Assembly: GCF_000971175.1 (NCBI RefSeq)
Contig: NZ_BBLY01000001.1
Location: 979,709 to 1,043,708 of the forward strand
From: Demequina pelophila
Lineage (GTDB): Bacteria > Actinomycetota > Actinomycetes > Actinomycetales > Demequinaceae
Reading direction: 5' to 3'
DNA: 64,000 bases
Positions within the stretch are counted from its first letter, which is position 1; each line of letters opens with the position of its first letter. Shown one piece after another: positions 15,877-24,347 of the stretch. The translations under genes were made by a program, and so were the position numbers. Below the pieces are notes generated by a model, which saw only the letters and a program-made list of their open reading frames with translations, was not told the DNA's origin and did not search any database.

Positions 15877-17544
15877 CTACCCGACCGCGACCCGCGAGCG
15901 CACGCCCGCGTGCTTGCCCGCCAGGTAGCCGAACACCAGCGCCGGGCCCAGCGTCGAGCCGGCCCCCGGGTAGGTGCGCCCCACCACCGACGCCGAGCAG
16001 TTCCCCGCCGCGTACAGCCCCTCGATGACCGTGCCGGACGTCGACAGCACCCGCGCGTTCTCATCCGTGAGCAGCCCGCCCTTGGTGCCCAGGTCGCCCA
16101 GGATGATCTTCACCGCGACGAACGGCCCGTGGGCGATCTCGCCCAGGTTCGGGTTGGGTCCGTGCGTGGGGTCGCCGTAGTAGTTGTCGTAGGCGTCCTT
16201 GCCGCGGCCGAAGTCCTGGTCGACCCCGTCCCGCGCGAAGGAGTTGAACCGCTGGATGGTCGCCTTGAAGTTGTCCTTCGGCACGCCCATCTTCTCCGCG
16301 AGCTCCTCGAGCGTGTCCGCCTGGACCGCGCTACCCTCCTCGAACAGCGCCTTCTTGCCCATGAGGAAGGCGTTGTTGAGGTAGCGGCGGCGGTGACGCA
16401 CGTCGAGGATCATCCACGAATGGTTGGTGCGCTCGAGCCCGCGCTCGATCATCGCGTGCCCGAAGTCCACGTAGCTGGTCGACTCGTTGACGTACCGCTG
16501 CCCCTCCTGGTCCACCACGATGGTGAACGGCATGGACCGCTCGGAGACGATGAACGTGGCACCGTGCTCCCCGGCAGGGACCACCGACGGACCCCACCAG
16601 GCGTCGTCCATGAGCGCGACCTCCGCGCCGTGCCGTATGCCGATCTCGATCGCGGTGCCCAGGTTGTCCGGGCTGCCCGACGAGTACTCCTGGTCCAGCC
16701 CCTGGTACGTGGCCCGCCACGCGGCGTTGTGGTCGAAGCCGCCGGCGCCCAGGTGCACGCCCGCGCGCGTGCGAATGCGCCGCTCGCCCTCGGGCCCGGC
16801 CACCACGGCGCCCACCACGGCCCCGTCCTCGACGATCAGGTCGGTCAGCGGCGTGGCGAGCCTCACCTCGGTGCCCTGCTCGAACTTGGCGATCCACATC
16901 AGCCGCGCCGCGAGCGACATCCCCAGCCCCGAGGGCCGCTGGCCCACGGCGTAGCGGCCCAGGGTGCGCAGCACCATGCGCGCGCCGCCCACCGCGCCGG
17001 AGAACGTCGACCACGCCCTCGCCAGCAGGTAGGTGTCGCCCGCGAACATCGCGATCGGGGGCAGCGCCTTGCGCGCGTGGTCGTACCAGTCGCCGAACTT
17101 CTTGGTGTCGAACGGCGCGGGCTCCACGGTGCGTCCTCCGGCGATGCCGCCGGGAAGGTCCGGGTAGTAGTCCGGGTAGTACCGCGCGGGCTTCCATTCC
17201 ATGCCGTGGCGCTCGAGCCACGAGTAGACCACCGGAGCGGCTCGCACGAACGCCCGGCGACGGGGAAGGGACGATGCGGGGCCCACCTCGTCGGGCGTGC
17301 CGACGCACGCGTCGAGGTACGTGAGCACCTTCTCCTCCGAGTCGGGGACGCCCAGGTCGCTCATGCCGGGGTGGGTCGGCAGCCAGCAGCCTCCGCCGCT
17401 CATCGCGGTCGAGCCTCCCCACTCCTCCGCGCCCTCGATCACCAGGACGTCGAGCCCTTCGTCCTTCGCCGCGATCGCGGCCGACATCGCGGCCGCTCCC
17501 GTGCCGACGACCAGGAGGTCGACCTCCTCGTCGAAATGCGTCAT
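15877..17544 (-). CDS. FAD-dependent dehydrogenase, 3-ketosteroid delta-1-dehydrogenase / fumarate reductase flavoprotein family
   Basis: The 555-residue protein begins with an FAD-binding Rossmann motif (LLVVGTGAAAMSAAIAAKDEG) and the downstream EWGGSTAMSGGGCWLP that contacts FAD. A substrate-binding cap domain occupies the middle. The C-terminus YAAGNCSASVVGRTYPGAGSTLGPALVFGYLAGKHAG (outline) resembles KstD-like enzymes, including the Tyr-Pro-Gly-Ala-Gly segment. Such enzymes introduce double bonds into steroids or oxidise related substrates; no other steroid genes lie nearby, so steroid use is unproven. The ATG follows GAGGAGAA. A 20-bp palindrome between promoter and RBS suggests repression. 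Confidence 0.85.
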   Translation of the reverse strand: MTHFDEEVDLLVVGTGAAAMSAAIAAKDEGLDVLVIEGAEEWGGSTAMSGGGCWLPTHPGMSDLGVPDSEEKVLTYLDACVGTPDEVGPASSLPRRRAFVRAAPVVYSWLERHGMEWKPARYYPDYYPDLPGGIAGGRTVEPAPFDTKKFGDWYDHARKALPPIAMFAGDTYLLARAWSTFSGAVGGARMVLRTLGRYAVGQRPSGLGMSLAARLMWIAKFEQGTEVRLATPLTDLIVEDGAVVGAVVAGPEGERRIRTRAGVHLGAGGFDHNAAWRATYQGLDQEYSSGSPDNLGTAIEIGIRHGAEVALMDDAWWGPSVVPAGEHGATFIVSERSMPFTIVVDQEGQRYVNESTSYVDFGHAMIERGLERTNHSWMILDVRHRRRYLNNAFLMGKKALFEEGSAVQADTLEELAEKMGVPKDNFKATIQRFNSFARDGVDQDFGRGKDAYDNYYGDPTHGPNPNLGEIAHGPFVAVKIILGDLGTKGGLLTDENARVLSTSGTVIEGLYAAGNCSASVVGRTYPGAGSTLGPALVFGYLAGKHAGVRSRVAVG

Positions 17545-17566
17545 CACATTCTCCTCATGTCCGGGG

Positions 17567-17586
17567 ACCGGACAGCGTTGTCCGGT
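17567..17586. promoter_or_regulatory. Palindromic operator upstream of the FAD dehydrogenase gene
   Basis: ACCGGACA-N4-TGTCCGGT, a perfect 8-bp dyad, begins about 7 nt after a TACCCT hexamer (17599-17594, minus strand). It would therefore cover the transcription start. This is a classic position for a TetR-like repressor, but no regulator gene is adjacent. Confidence 0.6.
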
Positions 17587-17643
17587 AGCCATCAGGGTAG
17601 CGCGCGAGGGCGCGGATGAGGAGGGCTGGACGCCGGGTCGCGC

Positions 17644-17649
17644 TAGGTT
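17644..17649 (+). promoter_or_regulatory. Putative leaderless -10 hexamer (HAD phosphatase gene)
   Basis: TAGGTT lies 6 nt before the GTG start, with no Shine-Dalgarno. Confidence 0.45.
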
Positions 17650-17655
17650 GATGCC

Positions 17656-18507
17656 GTGACGACGACCCACACCGACCGCCGCGCCATCTTCCTCGACATC
17701 GACGGCACGTACGCCGACCACGGCGAGGTGCCCGAGGCCCACGCGGACGCGGTGCGCGCCGCCCGACGCGCCGGCCACGCGGTGCTGCTGTGCACCGGCC
17801 GGCCGCGCCCGATGATCCCGGCGCACATCCTCGAGGCGGGCTTCGACGGCGTCGTGGCGAGCGCCGGGGCGCATGTGGAGATCGACGGCCAGGTGCTGCT
17901 CGACCGCCGCTTCCCCGAGGACCTCGCCGCGCGCACCCGCGAGACCCTCGACGCCCACGGGACCACCTACGTGCTCGAGGCGCCCGACGCGAACTACGCG
18001 CTGCCACACGCGCGCCGGACCCTGATGGAGCTCATGTCGGAGCGCTGGCGCCGCGGCGGCGACGCCGCACCCACGCGCGGCCCCCAGGACGTGCTCGCGT
18101 CGATCCTGGCCGCCGAGTCGCTCGAGGGCATCAGCTTCGCCAAGATCACCACCTTCGCCGGCCGCACGCCGCTCGCCCAGGTGGCGCTCGAGATCGGCCC
18201 CGAGGTGGCCGCCATCCCCTCCTCGATCCCCGAGATGGGCGACGGCGCCGGCGAGCTGTACCTGTCAGACATCCACAAGGCCGTCGGGATGGCCATCGCG
18301 CTCGCGCACCTGGGCTTCGAGCACGAGGCGTCCGTGGCGTTCGGCGACGGCCTCAACGACCTCGAGATGCTCGCCTCCGCCGGCATCGGCGTGGCGATCG
18401 CGGATGCCGAGCCGCGCGTCATCGCCGCCGCGGACCGCGTGTGCGCCGGCCCCGCCACGTCCGGGCTCGCGACAGCGTTCGCGGAGCTCGGACTGCTCGA
18501 TACCTGA
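17656..18507 (+). CDS. Cof-type HAD-IIB family hydrolase
   Basis: A 283-residue HAD phosphatase. Motif I is AIFLDIDGTYADHG (catalytic Asp in DIDGT; the usual L after T is Y), motif II VLLCTGRP, motif III lysine in DIHKAVGM, and motif IV GDGLNDLEMLASAG. A C2B cap sits between motifs II and III. Cof-like enzymes dephosphorylate sugar phosphates and other small metabolites. The GTG start has no RBS but a TAGGTT hexamer 6 nt upstream. A strong bidirectional terminator follows. Confidence 0.92.
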   Translation: MTTTHTDRRAIFLDIDGTYADHGEVPEAHADAVRAARRAGHAVLLCTGRPRPMIPAHILEAGFDGVVASAGAHVEIDGQVLLDRRFPEDLAARTRETLDAHGTTYVLEAPDANYALPHARRTLMELMSERWRRGGDAAPTRGPQDVLASILAAESLEGISFAKITTFAGRTPLAQVALEIGPEVAAIPSSIPEMGDGAGELYLSDIHKAVGMAIALAHLGFEHEASVAFGDGLNDLEMLASAGIGVAIADAEPRVIAAADRVCAGPATSGLATAFAELGLLDT

Positions 18508-18564
18508 GGTCCGGGCAGGCCCGAGAGCCGACGCCCGGGCGGGCCCGAGCCCGCCCGGGAAACA

Positions 18565-18594
18565 GAAGAGGCCGCCCTCGCGGGCGGCCTCTTC
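18565..18594. terminator. Bidirectional hairpin terminator
   Basis: Thirteen base pairs, GAAGAGGCCGCCC (18565-18577) with GGGCGGCCTCTTC (18582-18594), close a TCGC loop. It lies between the HAD gene and the convergent tRNA gene, and can end both transcripts. Confidence 0.85.
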
Positions 18595-18617
18595 TCAAGT
18601 GCTGTCTCAACACTTCG

Positions 18618-18690
18618 TGGAGCTGAGGGGACTCGAACCCCTGACCCCCTGCATGCCATGCAGGTGCGCTACCAGCTGCGCCACAGCCCC
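18618..18690 (-). tRNA. tRNA-Ala (anticodon GGC)
   Basis: The minus strand folds as a 73-nt tRNA: acceptor GGGGCTG/CAGCTCC with one G-U pair, D arm with GCGCAGCTGGTAGCGC, anticodon stem CCTGC/GCAGG around loop ATGGCAT (anticodon GGC, alanine codon GCC), and T arm AGGGGTTCGAGTCCCCT. The discriminator base is A. The 3' CCA is not encoded. A promoter-like pair lies about 40 nt upstream and a strong hairpin terminator downstream. Confidence 0.97.
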
Positions 18691-18727
18691 AGATCCTTCA
18701 GGACCGGTGCCCCGAAGGGCGTAGACA

Positions 18728-18758
18728 ACTATAGCGGATGAATTCCCAAGAGTGTTAA
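18728..18758 (-). promoter_or_regulatory. Putative promoter of the tRNA-Ala gene
   Basis: TATAGT (18733-18728) is a good -10; TTAACA (18758-18753) is a possible -35 at a long 19-bp spacing. The start site would lie about 30 nt before the tRNA. Confidence 0.5.
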
Positions 18759-18799
18759 TCGGCTCCCCGACCCACCCCGGGAGGCCCCCGAGGAAGGGC

Positions 18800-19396
18800 T
18801 CAGACCGCGCTCATCCCGTACCGCTCGAGCGACCAGTGACCCGGAGTCGCGCGCAGCACGTTCCAGCTCGCGTGCTCGAGCTTGCCCAGCAGGGTCGACT
18901 CGAGCGGGAGCCCCAGCAGCGCCAGCGAGCCGAGCATGATCGAGCTCCCGTGACTCACCGCGACGACCAGCGACGCGTCCTCACACGCCTCGGCGAGGCC
19001 CTCGGCCACGCGCGCGGCGGTGTCGGCGGCGGTCCCCCACCCCTCGATCCGCGGGTCCAGCCCGCGCCGACGCCGCTCGTAGTCCTCGGGCCAGCCCTCC
19101 CGCACCTCGTCCCAGGTGCGCCCCTCCCACTCGCCGTACGAGCGCTGGGTGAGCCGCGCATCGGCCACCGCGTCGACGCCGGCGACGTCCGTGACGGCCT
19201 GCGCCGTCGCGACGGCGCGCTGGAGCGGCGAGGTGACGATCCGGTCGGGGGTCCCGTAGGCCTCCACGAGGGCCGATGCGGCGGCACGGGCGTCGGCCAG
19301 GCCCTGGGCGCCGATGGGCACGTCGAGCGAGCCCTGAAGCCGGCCCTCGGCGTTGTACTCGGTGCGGCCGTGGCGCAGGACGATCAGGACGGTCAT
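18800..19396 (-). CDS. Histidine phosphatase family protein (phosphoglycerate mutase-like), copy 2
   Basis: A 198-residue protein with the phosphohistidine motif VLRHGRTEYN at the N-terminus (His of RHG), the second arginine in VTSPLQRAVATAQ, and a C-terminal catalytic VAVSHGSSIM. It belongs to the PhoE/GpmB-like branch, which removes phosphate from small metabolites. The ATG overlaps the stop of a close paralogue upstream (ATGA), and the two share HGSS, LLGLPL and WxLER segments, so they arose by duplication. Adjacent pairs of such phosphatases behind rsfS are common in actinobacteria. Confidence 0.9.
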   Translation of the reverse strand: MTVLIVLRHGRTEYNAEGRLQGSLDVPIGAQGLADARAAASALVEAYGTPDRIVTSPLQRAVATAQAVTDVAGVDAVADARLTQRSYGEWEGRTWDEVREGWPEDYERRRRGLDPRIEGWGTAADTAARVAEGLAEACEDASLVVAVSHGSSIMLGSLALLGLPLESTLLGKLEHASWNVLRATPGHWSLERYGMSAV

Positions 19397-20013
19397 CGCG
19401 CGACCTCCACCGCCGGGGCGCCCACGTTGTGACGCTCGAGCGACCAGCCGCCGCCCGCCGCGGGGGCCAGGCGCGACCAGGCCGCGTTCTCGAGCTTGCC
19501 CAGGGTGCGGCCGGTGAGCGGGAGCCCCAGCAGCGACAGCAGCAGCATGCGTCCCGACGAGCCGTGCGCGACGAGCACCAGGTCGCCCGACACGCGCGAC
19601 ACCCACTCGTGGGCCGCGGCGCTCATGCGCGCGGCGACGGTCTCGTGGCGCTCGTAGCCGTCGAAGTCGGGCTCGAAGCCGGCCATCCAGGCGGAGTGGT
19701 CGTCGGGGAACCGCTCGGCGCGCTCGTGCGCCAGCAGGCCCTCCCAGTGGCCGTAGCGCCGCTCCCCTAGGCGCGCGTCGCGGTGCAACTCGCAGCCGCG
19801 GTCGCCCACGATGATGTCCGCGGTCTCCATCGCACGTCCGAGCGTCGAGGAGACCACCACGGGGTCGCCGTCGAGCGCCGGCCACAGCGAGTCGCGGGCC
19901 GCGCGCGCCTGCGCCCGTCCCGTGTCGTTGAGGGGGATGTCCGAGGAGCCCTGCAGGCGCCCGGCCAGGTTCCAGTCCGTCTGTCCGTGACGGACCACGA
20001 ACAGCCGGGTCAC
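19393..20013 (-). CDS. Histidine phosphatase family protein (phosphoglycerate mutase-like), copy 1
   Basis: The 206-residue product has FVVRHGQTDWNLAGRLQG, VVSSTLGRAMETA and LVAHGSSGRMLL, the three histidine-phosphatase signatures. The GTG start overlaps the stop of rsfS and the gene ends overlapping its paralogue, so nadD, the membrane protein, rsfS and both phosphatases are translated in series. In several actinobacteria the gene after rsfS encodes a glucosyl-3-phosphoglycerate phosphatase; that role is possible here but not shown. Confidence 0.9.
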   Translation of the reverse strand: MTRLFVVRHGQTDWNLAGRLQGSSDIPLNDTGRAQARAARDSLWPALDGDPVVVSSTLGRAMETADIIVGDRGCELHRDARLGERRYGHWEGLLAHERAERFPDDHSAWMAGFEPDFDGYERHETVAARMSAAAHEWVSRVSGDLVLVAHGSSGRMLLLSLLGLPLTGRTLGKLENAAWSRLAPAAGGGWSLERHNVGAPAVEVAR

Positions 20014-20378
20014 TCGCCGGGCTCGAGGTCGAGCGCGATGACCGGGCAGTCCTTGTACAGGCGCTCGAGCTCGTAGTACGCGCGGTCCTCGTCGTGCATG
20101 ACGTGCACCGTGAGGTCCGCGAAGTGCAGCAGCGCCCAGTGGCCCTCGCGCACGCCCTCGCGGACGAGCGCGTGCGCGTCGTGCTTGGCGAGCTCCTCCT
20201 CGACGGCCTCCGCGATCGCGACCACCTGCCGCTCGTTCGAGGCGGAGGCGATGACGAACGTGTCCGCCATGGGGCTCAGACCGGACACGTCGAGGGCGAC
20301 GATGCTGTGGGCCTTCTTGTCGTCGGCCGCCCGGGCCGCCACGCGCGTCAGTTCCAGCGCGTGCTCGGTCGCGGCCAT
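20010..20378 (-). CDS. rsfS: Ribosomal silencing factor RsfS
   Basis: This 122-residue DUF143/Iojap protein binds L14 on the large subunit and blocks subunit joining in starvation. Typical segments are HSIVALDVSGLSPMADTFVIASASNERQV (outline), VREGVREGHWALLHFADLTVHV and the final FYxLExLW-like YYELERLYKDCPVI. Length and position next to nadD match the standard actinobacterial cluster. The ATG overlaps the stop of the upstream gene by one base. Confidence 0.95.
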   Translation of the reverse strand: MAATEHALELTRVAARAADDKKAHSIVALDVSGLSPMADTFVIASASNERQVVAIAEAVEEELAKHDAHALVREGVREGHWALLHFADLTVHVMHDEDRAYYELERLYKDCPVIALDLEPGE

Positions 20379-22237
20379 CAGGCGTTCCCCGTGAGGTGCC
20401 AGACGAGCACACCGAGCAGGAAGGCGACCGCGCCGATCACCGCGAGGTTCGCCCACCCGAAGCCGTGCGCGGCCTCCGGGTGGTCCATCTCGCGGCGCGG
20501 TGCGGGCTCGACCGGGATGTCGGTCGCCGGGCGCTCGTCGCCCACCTGCCCCTCGGGGGCGTCGCCCGCCGACGAGGTGGTCGCGGCGTAGCCCTGCATG
20601 ATCCGCGTGAAGTCCGGGATCGGGATGTCCTCGGACGGCGTGTAGTCCTCGACCTCGCGGGGCGTGGCCTGGCGCAGCGGGTGCGCGTCCCAGATCGAGG
20701 TGGCCGCGGCCGATGCGACGGGCAGCTCCCCGGACGACGGCGCCCCTGCGGGGTGCAGGCCGGGTGTGCCGTCCTCGGCGCCGACCGCGGGGGTGTCGAC
20801 CCGGACGCCGACCGGAGCGAGCTCCTCGACGACGGTGGCGTCGACATCGGAGTCCTCGGCAACCGAGCTCTCCGGCGCCTCGTCCGCCGCGGCAGTGTGC
20901 TCGGCAACCGTGTCGTCGGCAACCGTGTCGTCGGCAACCGTGTCCTCGGCGGGCGCGGACTCCGCCTGCTCGGCGGCCTCCTCGGCGGTCTCTGCCTCGG
21001 CCATGGCGGGCGCTGCCGCGGGGCGCCAGAGCCCGGGCATACCGCCCTGGGGGGTCCGGCCCGGGGTCGCGTCGCGGTCGGTCTCCTCCTGGGTGGCGGC
21101 CTCGTCGGACGCGATCTCCTCGTCGGCCGTGTCCTCGGTCTCGACGGCGTCGGCGGTCGACTCCGGGGCGGCCTGGCGGCCGGCGCCCGGCGCGGCGGCG
21201 GGACGCAGCTGCGCGGCGGTCATGCCGGCCATGGCGGCCTCGGTGAGGCGACGGATCTCCGCGGCGCCGTCGGCCTGACCCTGCGCGGGGGCCTCGACGG
21301 CCTCCGGCGCCTCGGGCGCGGCCTGCTGGCTGGCGAGGCGCTCGCGCAGGCGGCGGGCCTGCAGCGAGCCCGGGGGGAAGAGCGACTCGAGCTCGGCGGG
21401 GATGCCGCCTCCCGGCGTCAGCGCGTCGACGGCGCGGCGGCCCTCGTCCGTGCCGGGCGCGGCGGAGGCCTGGGGGTCGTTGTCGGCGGCGGGCGCCTGG
21501 GTCGGCGTGGGCGCGGCGGGCGCCTGGGTGCCCGCCATCCGCGGCGCGAGGCCGAACCTGAACGGGGTGCGCTTCGGCAGGGTCGGCGCCTGCGGGGCGG
21601 GCTCGGCGGCGGGCTCGCCACCGGCATCGCCGCCCGGCTGAGCGGTCGGCTCCTCGGGCTCCTCGCCCGCCGGCGACTCATCACCGGGTGCCTCATCACC
21701 GGGTGCCTCATCACCGGGGGCCTCGTCGATCGGCGCCTCAGCCACCGGCGCCTCGTCGACGACGGCCTGGTCGGCCGGCGCCTCGGGCGTCGACTCGACC
21801 GCGGGCTCCCCCGCGGCCTCGGCGACCTCGGCCTCTGCGGCGACCACCGCATCGTCCACCGGCGCGGCGGCCTTCGCCGCCTTCTCGGCCTTCTCCGCCT
21901 TGCCAGCCTTTTCGGCCTTCTTCGCCTTCTTGGCCTTCTTCGCCTCGTCGCGGGCGCGGCGCTCGACGGCCTCCTGCTGGTCGAGCGCCTCGGGAGTCAT
22001 CGCGGGGATCTGCCCCGTCGCGATCATCTCCTCCTCGGCCGTCCAGGTCTCGAGGGGACGCTCCTGGCGCTCGAGGCGGCGGCGCTCCTTGCGCGACAGC
22101 GCGACGCCGTCGGGGCTGGTCGCCGGAGCGTCGACGGAGATCTCCGGGATCGCCGCGGTCGGCTGCTCCTGGGCGGCCTTCCTGGCCTCGGCCTCGCGTC
22201 GCTCGCGGCGCGACATGGGCCTGCCCTGGTCAGTCAT
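20378..22237 (-). CDS. Large acidic Ala/Glu/Pro-rich protein with basic N-terminus and C-terminal membrane helix
   Basis: Function unknown. The 619-residue protein starts with a basic stretch (MSRRERREAEARKAA; SRKERRRLERQERP), continues with a Lys/Ala-rich coiled-coil-like segment (residues about 95-115) and then some 450 residues of low-complexity Asp/Glu/Ala/Pro. It ends with one membrane helix, WANLAVIGAVAFLLGVLVWH. The body therefore most likely faces the cytoplasm from a tail anchor. The ATG at 22237 has GGAGGA six nt upstream inside nadD; an ATG five codons earlier is possible. Two blocks of 15-bp tandem repeats suggest variable length. Proteins like this sit between nadD and rsfS in other actinobacteria. 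Confidence 0.75.
   Translation of the reverse strand: MTDQGRPMSRRERREAEARKAAQEQPTAAIPEISVDAPATSPDGVALSRKERRRLERQERPLETWTAEEEMIATGQIPAMTPEALDQQEAVERRARDEAKKAKKAKKAEKAGKAEKAEKAAKAAAPVDDAVVAAEAEVAEAAGEPAVESTPEAPADQAVVDEAPVAEAPIDEAPGDEAPGDEAPGDESPAGEEPEEPTAQPGGDAGGEPAAEPAPQAPTLPKRTPFRFGLAPRMAGTQAPAAPTPTQAPAADNDPQASAAPGTDEGRRAVDALTPGGGIPAELESLFPPGSLQARRLRERLASQQAAPEAPEAVEAPAQGQADGAAEIRRLTEAAMAGMTAAQLRPAAAPGAGRQAAPESTADAVETEDTADEEIASDEAATQEETDRDATPGRTPQGGMPGLWRPAAAPAMAEAETAEEAAEQAESAPAEDTVADDTVADDTVAEHTAAADEAPESSVAEDSDVDATVVEELAPVGVRVDTPAVGAEDGTPGLHPAGAPSSGELPVASAAATSIWDAHPLRQATPREVEDYTPSEDIPIPDFTRIMQGYAATTSSAGDAPEGQVGDERPATDIPVEPAPRREMDHPEAAHGFGWANLAVIGAVAFLLGVLVWHLTGNA
20901..20945 (+). repeat. 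15-bp tandem repeat, three units, in coding DNA
   Basis: TCGGCAACCGTGTCG repeats three times (20901-20915, 20916-20930, 20931-20945), the last unit with one change. On the coding strand it yields repeated (A/D)DTVA. The frame is preserved. Confidence 0.8.
21677..21721 (+). repeat. 15-bp tandem repeat, three units, in coding DNA
   Basis: CTCATCACCGGGTGC repeats three times with one change in the last unit. It encodes repeated GDEAP in the acidic region of the same protein. Confidence 0.8.
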
Positions 22238-22826
22238 CAAGTCCTCCGTCATACAGACCGTGCTCGGCGATGTACTCGGCCACCCGGCGGGGGACGAGGT
22301 AGCGGATCGGACGTCCGTTCCTCACCCGGCGACGCACATCGGTCGAGGATATCGCCAATTCGGGGGCCTCCACCAACACGTGAGGCCACTCCAGCCTCAC
22401 CAACGAGTGACCGGGCCGGGTCACTCCCACGAAGGTCGCCAACTCGGTGAGCCGCTCGGGCTCGCGCCACTCGTCGAGGCGGGCCAGCGCATCGGCCCCC
22501 GTGATGAAGAACAGCTCCGCGTCCGGGCGCTGCGCGCGCAGGTCCATGAGCGTGTCGACCGTGTAGGTGGTGCCGCCGCGCTCGATGTCGACCGGGGAGA
22601 CGGCGAGGCGCTCGTCGTCCTCGGCGACCAGGCGGCACATCGCGAGCCGATGCGCGGGGGACGCCGCCTCCATGCCCTCCTTGAACGGCTGGCCGTTCGC
22701 GGGCACCAGCAGGACCTGGTCCAACCCCAGCTCGGCGCAGACCTCGGACGCGATCGCGAGGTGACCCAGATGGATCGGGTCGAACGTGCCTCCGAGCACG
22801 CCGACGCGCGCGATCCCAGCCCCCAC
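22230..22826 (-). CDS. nadD: Nicotinate-nucleotide adenylyltransferase
   Basis: The 198-residue enzyme joins nicotinate mononucleotide and ATP to deaminoNAD in NAD synthesis. It has the nucleotidyltransferase motif GGTFDPIHLGHLAIA near the N-terminus, VPANGQPFKEG, FITGADALARLDEW and the C-terminal ISSTDVRRRV (ISSTxxR). The GTG start sits one base after the stop of the small membrane protein gene and its end overlaps the next gene. Length is normal for the family. Confidence 0.95.
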   Translation of the reverse strand: MGAGIARVGVLGGTFDPIHLGHLAIASEVCAELGLDQVLLVPANGQPFKEGMEAASPAHRLAMCRLVAEDDERLAVSPVDIERGGTTYTVDTLMDLRAQRPDAELFFITGADALARLDEWREPERLTELATFVGVTRPGHSLVRLEWPHVLVEAPELAISSTDVRRRVRNGRPIRYLVPRRVAEYIAEHGLYDGGLDD

Positions 22827-22827
22827 G

Positions 22828-22974
22828 TCAGTGGCGCGAGCCCAGGCTCCGGAACGCGTAGGTGACGAACAGCAGGCCCATCAGGCCGGTGAAGGCCAGC
22901 AGCCCGATCGCGGGCGCGGGGATGGGGAGTTCGTTGACGACGTGCTCGGCGGTGGTGGCGACCTCGGTGATCAC
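22828..22974 (-). CDS. Small single-helix membrane protein upstream of nadD
   Basis: A 48-residue product. After about 17 polar residues (VITEVATTAEHVVNELPIP) comes one hydrophobic helix, APAIGLLAFTGLMGLLFVTYAF, and a basic tail RSLGSRH. The GTG at 22974 is preferred because GAGGAG lies about 8 nt upstream. It is one base away from nadD and so belongs to the same operon. Function unknown; a similar tiny membrane protein is seen next to nadD in related actinobacteria. Confidence 0.7.
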   Translation of the reverse strand: MITEVATTAEHVVNELPIPAPAIGLLAFTGLMGLLFVTYAFRSLGSRH

Positions 22975-23034
22975 AGGGGGGACTCCTCTCGTCGCTCCCG
23001 AGTATGCCACCGCGAGGGACGATGCGGGGGAGAC

Positions 23035-24318
23035 CTACGGACGAATCTGGCCCTCGCCGTAGACCACCCAGGTGGTGGTGGTGAGCTCGGCCAGGCCCAT
23101 GGGTCCGCGGGCGTGCAGCTTCTGGGTCGAGATGCCGATCTCCGCTCCCAGCCCGAACTCGCCGCCGTCCGTGAAACGGGTCGACGCGTTGACCATGACG
23201 GCCGCCGAGTCAATCCGGGACACGAAGGCGTTCGCCGCGTCGACGTCGCTCGTCACGATCGCCTCGGTGTGGCCGGTCGAGTAGCGGCCGATGTGCGCGA
23301 GGGCCTCCTCCATCGAGTCGACCATCCGGACCGCGAGGTCGAGCGACAGGTACTCGGTGGCCCAGTCCTCCTCCGTGGCGGGCACGGTGGCGACGTGGGC
23401 GGGCGCGAGCGCCGCGATCGCGGCGTCGACGTGGAGCGTCACGCCCTTGTCCGCGAGCGCCGTGAGCACCGCAGGGACGTGCGCGGCCGCGTCCTGGTGG
23501 ACCAGCAGGGTCTCCGCCGCGTTGCACACGCCCACGCGGTGGGTCTTGGAGTTGACCACGATGTCGACCGAGCGCTCGAGGGGCGCCGTCGCGTCGAGGT
23601 AGACGTGGCAGTTGCCCTCGCCCGTCTCGATCGCCGGCACCGTCGAGTCGCGCACCACGGTCTGGATGAGGTCGCGGCCGCCGCGCGGCACCAGCACGTC
23701 GACCAGGCCGCGCGCGTTCATGAGGACGCGGGCGCCGGGGCGGCCGTGCGCGTCGATGGACTGGACCAGGTCGCGGGGCAGTCCCAGGCCCTCGAGCGCG
23801 TCCTGCAGCACGGCCACGATGACCTCGTTGGAGCTCGCCGCCGCCGAGCCGCCGCGCAGCACCGCCGCGTTGCCGGACTTCAGCGCGAGGCCCGCCGCGT
23901 CGACCGTCACGTTGGGTCGCGCCTCGTAGATCATGCCCACGACGCCCATGGGGACCTGCTTCTGCACCAGGCGCAGGCCGTTGGGCAGGGTCGAGCCGCG
24001 GCGGATCTCCCCCACCGGGTCGGGCAGCGTCGCGACGTAGCGCAGCGCGTCCGCGATGGTGGCGATGCGGGCCTCGTCGAGCGCGAGCCGGTCGAGCAGG
24101 CCGGGCTTCATGTCGTTCGCGCGGCCGCGCTCGAGGTCCTTCGCGTTGGCCTCGACGATGCGCGGCGCCTGGGCGACCAGGGCATCGGCCATGGCGTGAA
24201 GGGCCTGGTCCTTGACGGCGCGGGTGGCGGTCGCGAGCGTGCGCGACGCGGCCTTGGCCCGGCGGCAGACGTCCAGGACGGCGGTCTCGACGTCCGATGC
24301 GATGGCGGTGTCGGTCAT
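23035..24318 (-). CDS. proA: Gamma-glutamyl phosphate reductase
   Basis: The 427-residue NADPH-dependent enzyme makes glutamate semialdehyde, the second step of proline synthesis. It shows the aldehyde-dehydrogenase-like fold with [32 protein letters not shown], the catalytic cysteine in [15 protein letters not shown], and the C-terminal [22 protein letters not shown] (outline). The ATG has no RBS and a TACACT 8 nt upstream, suggesting a leaderless mRNA. proB lies about 3 kb away on the same strand, separated by a P-type ATPase gene. Confidence 0.96.
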   Translation of the reverse strand: MTDTAIASDVETAVLDVCRRAKAASRTLATATRAVKDQALHAMADALVAQAPRIVEANAKDLERGRANDMKPGLLDRLALDEARIATIADALRYVATLPDPVGEIRRGSTLPNGLRLVQKQVPMGVVGMIYEARPNVTVDAAGLALKSGNAAVLRGGSAAASSNEVIVAVLQDALEGLGLPRDLVQSIDAHGRPGARVLMNARGLVDVLVPRGGRDLIQTVVRDSTVPAIETGEGNCHVYLDATAPLERSVDIVVNSKTHRVGVCNAAETLLVHQDAAAHVPAVLTALADKGVTLHVDAAIAALAPAHVATVPATEEDWATEYLSLDLAVRMVDSMEEALAHIGRYSTGHTEAIVTSDVDAANAFVSRIDSAAVMVNASTRFTDGGEFGLGAEIGISTQKLHARGPMGLAELTTTTWVVYGEGQIRP

Positions 24319-24326
24319 AACGGACA

Positions 24327-24332
24327 AGTGTA
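24327..24332 (-). promoter_or_regulatory. Putative leaderless -10 hexamer (proA)
   Basis: TACACT lies 8 nt before the ATG on the minus strand, with no Shine-Dalgarno between. Confidence 0.4.
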
Positions 24333-24347
24333 GGCGCGCCGCCCCGC

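Noticed and set aside
20901-21721. 15-bp tandem repeats considered as a CRISPR or minisatellite outside genes
   Set aside because: They have no spacers and lie in frame inside a clear coding region.
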